Below, in pieces: positions 6,509-9,642 of a stretch of DNA of 9,642 nucleotides. The position numbers and the translations under genes were made by a program. This stretch comes from Verrucomicrobiota bacterium (GTDB taxonomy: Bacteria > Verrucomicrobiota > Verrucomicrobiia > Chthoniobacterales > JAFAMB01). The notes under the pieces were generated by a model, which was given only the letters and a program-made list of their open reading frames with translations, was not told where the DNA came from and did no database searches. The stretch spans positions 1-9,642 of the forward strand of contig JAFAXJ010000581.1 of the NCBI GenBank assembly GCA_019241095.1, written 5' to 3'. How positions within the stretch are numbered: the first letter of the stretch is position 1; each line of letters starts with the position of its first letter.

Positions 6509-7843
6509 ATGATCTATAATGATACCATCGCCGCCATTTCGACTCCCATAGGAGAAGGAGCTTTGGGAGTCATACGTCTAAGTGGGCCGCAAGCACTTGA
6601 GATTCTTAAAGTGACATTTCATGGCGCCGCGGCGCCTCAACCGCGGCGAGTGCACTATGGAGAAGTCCATGATCAATCTGGAAAACTGGATTCCGTACTG
6701 GTGACCTACTTCCAAGCTCCAAAAAGCTACACTGGAGAAGATGTCGTTGAGGTTAGCTTTCATGGCGGGATCTTATTGACGCAGCGTATTTTTCAACTTT
6801 TTCTCCAAATGGGCGCCAGAGCTGCCGGTCCGGGAGAATTTACACAGCGCGCCTTCTTAAATGGCAAGATGGACCTGACTCAGGCGGAAGGCGTCCTGGA
6901 CCTGATCAAGGCGCAGACAGATTTAGCTCTACGTGCTGCGAACGAACAACTTTCGGGTCGTTTAGGCCAAAGCTTAATCGAGCTCCGTGAGAAGCTTCTG
7001 ACTATTCTCGCTCATGTGGAAGCCTACATAGATTTCCCAGATGACGAGATTGATCCTGAAACTGGGCAACTTTTGATAGAAAGAGTTGAACAATGCCAAA
7101 CCCAAGTGGAACGCCTACTATCCACGGCAGAGCAAGGCAGGGTACTGCGACATGGCCTTCGAACGGTGATTTTCGGAGCACCCAACGTGGGTAAATCCAG
7201 TTTGCTAAACCTGCTACTTGGTTACGATCGAGCAATCGTCAGCGCCTTTCCTGGAACTACAAGGGACACGATTGAGGAAGTAATCAATGTAAGAGGTATT
7301 CCGGTAAGGCTGATTGACACGGCGGGAATTCGCGAGTCAAACGATCAACTCGAGAATGAAGGTATTCGACGTATGTACTGGCAACTCGGGCAAGCAGACC
7401 TTCTTTTATGCGTTGTGGATGGGAGCCAGCCAGCACCGGACCAACAATTTGCTGATGTTGGCAGTGCAAAAACTCTTTTGGTTCTAAACAAGATTGATTT
7501 GGGATTGCATCCCGATTGGACGAACTCTCCTGGCATTCGCTTCTCCTGTACTGAACAGATGGGGAAAGAGGAACTGAACGCGGCTATTTGGACCAAAGTG
7601 ATGGGAGGGGGGGTGCGACTTGAAGATATGCACGTTGCTATTAACGCGCGCCATCAACAGTGCTTGATGGAAGCTAGAGTTGCACTCAAGGAAGCGCTCA
7701 GTAGCCTCAAAGAGGACGTGTCTCCCGAATTTATTTCTATCGAGTTAAGGACGGCGTTGGACGCGGTTGGCGAGGTCGTTGGGAAGGTCGACGCCGAAGA
7801 GGTGTTAGGAAAAATTTTTAGTCAGTTTTGTATAGGCAAGTAA
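6509..7843 (+). CDS. mnmE: tRNA modification GTPase MnmE (TrmE)
   Basis: With MnmG, MnmE builds the (carboxymethyl)aminomethyl group on U34 of certain tRNAs, using a folate-derived carbon and GTP hydrolysis, in the cytosol. The 444 residues are close to the usual length of about 450. The start MIYNDTIAAISTPIGEGALG is the standard N-terminus and fixes ATG 6509. Residues 1 to about 118 form the folate-binding domain (PGEFTQRAFLNGKMDL near its end). A helical domain follows with the G domain inserted in it: G1 GAPNVGKS (223-230), G2 TTRDT (250-254), G3 DTAG (270-273), G4 NKID (327-330). The protein ends in FCIGK with the conserved Cys441. All motifs are intact. No MnmG gene is adjacent. The start has only a weak ribosome-binding site (GAG). 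It lies 114 nt after msbA, beyond a hairpin, so it is probably its own transcription unit. Confidence 0.97.
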   Translation: MIYNDTIAAISTPIGEGALGVIRLSGPQALEILKVTFHGAAAPQPRRVHYGEVHDQSGKLDSVLVTYFQAPKSYTGEDVVEVSFHGGILLTQRIFQLFLQMGARAAGPGEFTQRAFLNGKMDLTQAEGVLDLIKAQTDLALRAANEQLSGRLGQSLIELREKLLTILAHVEAYIDFPDDEIDPETGQLLIERVEQCQTQVERLLSTAEQGRVLRHGLRTVIFGAPNVGKSSLLNLLLGYDRAIVSAFPGTTRDTIEEVINVRGIPVRLIDTAGIRESNDQLENEGIRRMYWQLGQADLLLCVVDGSQPAPDQQFADVGSAKTLLVLNKIDLGLHPDWTNSPGIRFSCTEQMGKEELNAAIWTKVMGGGVRLEDMHVAINARHQQCLMEARVALKEALSSLKEDVSPEFISIELRTALDAVGEVVGKVDAEEVLGKIFSQFCIGK

Positions 7844-7887
7844 GTTGAGTGCGCTCTGTTTGTGAGGTGGATCTCATGGGCGAATGC

Positions 7888-7934
7888 GGGCCGCGGGCCG
7901 ATGCGGCCCATAGATAGGACTCATAGATCCTATC
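7888..7934. terminator. Two hairpins between convergent genes (possible bidirectional terminator)
   Basis: The first stem is GGGCCGC (7888-7894) with GCGGCCC (7903-7909). An alternative stem, GGGCCG (7895-7900) with CGGCCC (7904-7909), competes for the same right arm. The second stem is GATAGGA (7913-7919) with TCCTATC (7928-7934) around an 8-nt loop. They sit in the 125-nt gap between convergent mnmE and the MOSC gene, the expected place for terminators of both. Neither stem is followed by a T tract, so intrinsic termination is uncertain. Confidence 0.35.
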
Positions 7935-7968
7935 GCCTTGTGCAAGTACGCTCCATAATCTGGCTGCA

Positions 7969-8794
7969 TTAGCGATAAAACGGGGCGCTGCGCGTAAGAA
8001 GCTCTACTGAGTCGCCTACTTGAATGAAGCCCGACGCGACAACATTGAAGTTTCGGCCGAAAAATGTGTTTTGACCGAAACGTCGAAAACTGGCGAGAGT
8101 TTGTATCGGTCCGGGGCCGGTTCGATTGCCGGTTGCTTGGTCCACTGTAGGCACTGAGCAACGACCACAGGGCGTTGTGCCATGCAAGACGGCAGAACCA
8201 ATCGCGATTTTTCCCCAGTGATCTTCGTCGTACGCAACGCTTGTCTCAACCACAAGGTTCAAACGAAAGCGATCCGAAGGCACAGGATCTAATAGTCTGG
8301 AGTTAAGGTCGGCCATCGAAGCCTCTCCTATGAGCAGAACAGGAAAAGCGTCTGCAAAACTAACTATTTCTCCGTTGGTCGCATAGGACGAATTAACCAT
8401 CCTCAAACAGGTATCAGGCATGTAGACCAGGCTTAAACTTGCGTTCAGCCATTTGCTGATCCAGCGATCCCGCTTCTACAACCCGCAAAGCTTGTACACT
8501 GTCACGCCAGACGGTGACGGCTGACCATTTATCTTGATCATGAACCTTTAAAGGCAACGAGATGCTATCGTCCAGGTAAGTTAGCTGCAAAGTATCGTCC
8601 CTGATCGATGGTTTGATAACGGCCATGCCAGGCAATTGCCGTTGTGAAACGAACCTTCCTTCGTTATCCACAATCATCCATCGCCGATCCATTGCGATTC
8701 CTCGCGCTTCGACGTTTGCTGTTTTCAGATCTATTCCGCCACAGCCCTTGACAGGATAGATCACAATCCTCTTTACGGAGATATTGTTGGTCAT
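7969..8794 (-). pseudogene. MOSC-domain protein (YcbX/mARC-like), interrupted by a one-base frameshift
   Basis: MOSC proteins bind a molybdenum-cofactor sulfur site; relatives such as YcbX and mARC reduce N-hydroxylated compounds. The first frame (ATG 8794, stop 8414) carries the MOSC N-terminal domain, with IVIYPVKGCGGIDL, MDRRWMIVDNEGRFVSQRQ and VTVWRDSVQALRVVEA. The second frame (ending 7969) carries the MOSC domain, with VSFADAFPVLLIGEAS, RFRLNLVV, PCGRC (Cys pair of the cofactor site), PTVDQATG and FGRNF. Reading back in the second frame gives DRWISKWLNASLSLVYMPD, the expected linker, up to a stop beside VVEA. Removing one base of the G3 run (8469-8471) joins VVEA directly to DRWISKWL and yields 274 uninterrupted residues, the normal family length. 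As given, the first reading ends after 126 residues, and ATG 8421 overlaps its stop region and could restart the second. There is no C-terminal ferredoxin domain. ATG 8851 would add 19 residues, but 8794 fits the family start better. Confidence 0.85.
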
Positions 8795-8940
8795 AGTTGA
8801 TGCAGCGCGAGGTATATCCGGCCTCTCTCCAAGGTATGTTCTCCAGATCATCAGGTGAAGCCTTAAACAAACAGGTCAATTTCGAGCACAGTTCTGATCG
8901 TTAAGGTGAGAAGTTCTCGGACCTTGCTCTTCAGGCGCAT

Positions 8941-9642
8941 TTGTGCAAATGGACCGGTACGAGAGCCTACGAACAAATCTTCAGGCCTTTGCTTTTCTCG
9001 CTAGACCCGGAAACAGCTCACCATCTAACACTCGCGATATTGTCCTTACTTTCTCGGTTTCCGATCCTATTAGAATCAGTTTCGGATCAGGTGAGAGCCG
9101 AGCGGCAAGTATTTGGAATTCGTTTTCCAAATCCCGTTGGTCTGGCTGCCGGTTTTGATAAAAACGCAGTGGCCGTAACTGCCTGGCATGCTCTGGGGTT
9201 CGGTTTCGTCGAGGTTGGCACCATCACCGCCCAAAGCCAGCCTGGCAATCCGCGTCCTCGAATTTTTCGTATCCCTGAGTTGGAAGCGATCGTGAACCGG
9301 CTTGGGTTCAACAATGACGGCGCAGAAAAGGTCGCTAACCGGCTCGGAAATTACCATAATCGAAAGGCGCCGCTTGGGATCAACATTGGAAAAACCAGGT
9401 CAGTTCCATTGGAAGCTGCTGTCGCCGATTACCTGGCAACGTTCCGGCGGATGCAGGATCTGGGTGATTACTTCGTGTTAAATGTGAGTTCACCCAATAC
9501 CCCGGGCTTGCGGGAGCTTCAGGAACGGCAGGCATTAAAAGATCTGCTTTCCGCCATCCAACGGGAGAATGCCTCCAAACCTCTTTTAGTAAAGATAGCG
9601 CCCGACCTGGATCGCGCTCAGATCGACGCTGTCATTGAGGTC
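8941..9642 (+). CDS. pyrD: Dihydroorotate dehydrogenase (quinone), class 2, 3' partial
   Basis: Oxidises dihydroorotate to orotate in pyrimidine synthesis, passing electrons through FMN to membrane quinone. The 234 visible codons run off the window. The N-terminal helical, membrane-associating extension typical of class 2 is visible: YEQIFRPLLFSLDPETAHHL and the following hydrophobic helix. Next come FPNPVGLAAGFDKN (FMN region, to about 75), GTITAQSQPGNPRPRIFR, NRLGFNN (119-125), GINIGKT, and NVSSPNTPGLR (181-191), which contains the class 2 catalytic serine; VKIAPDL follows. The start is uncertain. TTG 8941 is the only in-frame start codon between the upstream stop at 8902 and the conserved region, and it has no clear ribosome-binding site. 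ATG 8949 is out of frame by one base. The gene is divergent from the MOSC gene, and the 146 nt between them shows no clear promoter. Confidence 0.93.
   Translation, partial: MCKWTGTRAYEQIFRPLLFSLDPETAHHLTLAILSLLSRFPILLESVSDQVRAERQVFGIRFPNPVGLAAGFDKNAVAVTAWHALGFGFVEVGTITAQSQPGNPRPRIFRIPELEAIVNRLGFNNDGAEKVANRLGNYHNRKAPLGINIGKTRSVPLEAAVADYLATFRRMQDLGDYFVLNVSSPNTPGLRELQERQALKDLLSAIQRENASKPLLVKIAPDLDRAQIDAVIEV

Noticed and set aside
7969..8421. Treating the two MOSC halves as two independent genes
   Set aside because: The linker before ATG 8421 in the second frame (DRWISKWLNASLSLVY) matches the family and joins exactly to the first half after a one-base change, so one broken gene is the simpler reading.
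8943..9158. 71-residue plus-strand ORF from GTG 8943
   Set aside because: It lies out of frame over the clearly recognisable PyrD N-terminus and shows no family resemblance.
1..9642. CRISPR array, tRNA or rRNA gene, insertion sequence or phage genes
   Set aside because: No spaced direct repeats, tRNA-like cloverleaf, transposase or phage motifs were seen on reading either strand.

Overview
The window comes from a Gram-negative, LPS-bearing bacterium of intermediate GC content. The evidence is a heptosyltransferase-family gene joined to an MsbA-type lipid A exporter, two further GT4 glycosyltransferases, and a quinone-linked (class 2) PyrD. No rRNA or other strict taxonomic marker is present, so the phylum is left open. 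Verrucomicrobiota or Acidobacteriota would fit but cannot be shown from this sequence.

Layout, left to right. (1) Bases 2-931 (+) hold a secreted sugar-type ABC substrate-binding protein whose start lies before the window. About 240 nt follow without a convincing gene, apart from one possible 33-codon ORF. (2) Bases 1172-6394 form a cell-surface glycan block. A WaaG-like GT4 gene lies on the minus strand and is divergent, across about 65 nt, from a plus-strand run of GT4, GT9 (heptosyltransferase family) and msbA. In that run the genes are 5 nt apart and then overlap by 1 nt. A hairpin at the msbA stop codon probably ends the run. (3) mnmE (tRNA U34 modification GTPase) is complete at 6509-7843. 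(4) Two hairpins fill the convergent gap between mnmE and a minus-strand MOSC-domain gene. That gene is broken by a single-base frameshift. (5) pyrD begins near 8941 and runs off the right edge.

How the genes fit together. The two GT4 enzymes and the GT9 enzyme would add sugars to the lipid A/core or a related envelope glycan on the cytoplasmic face of the inner membrane, and MsbA would flip the product outward. mnmE, the MOSC gene and pyrD are housekeeping or accessory genes with no evident link to glycan assembly. No CRISPR array, insertion sequence, phage gene, tRNA or rRNA was recognised.

The most noteworthy observation is the MOSC frameshift. Dropping one base from a G3 run (minus strand, 8469-8471) restores one continuous 274-residue protein. 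Two other genes (the GT4 at 2320 and pyrD) lack a well-placed in-frame ATG, and a single-base change would also give each of them an ATG start. The three cases together raise the possibility of residual sequence errors. I found no clear sign of a previously undescribed system in this window.
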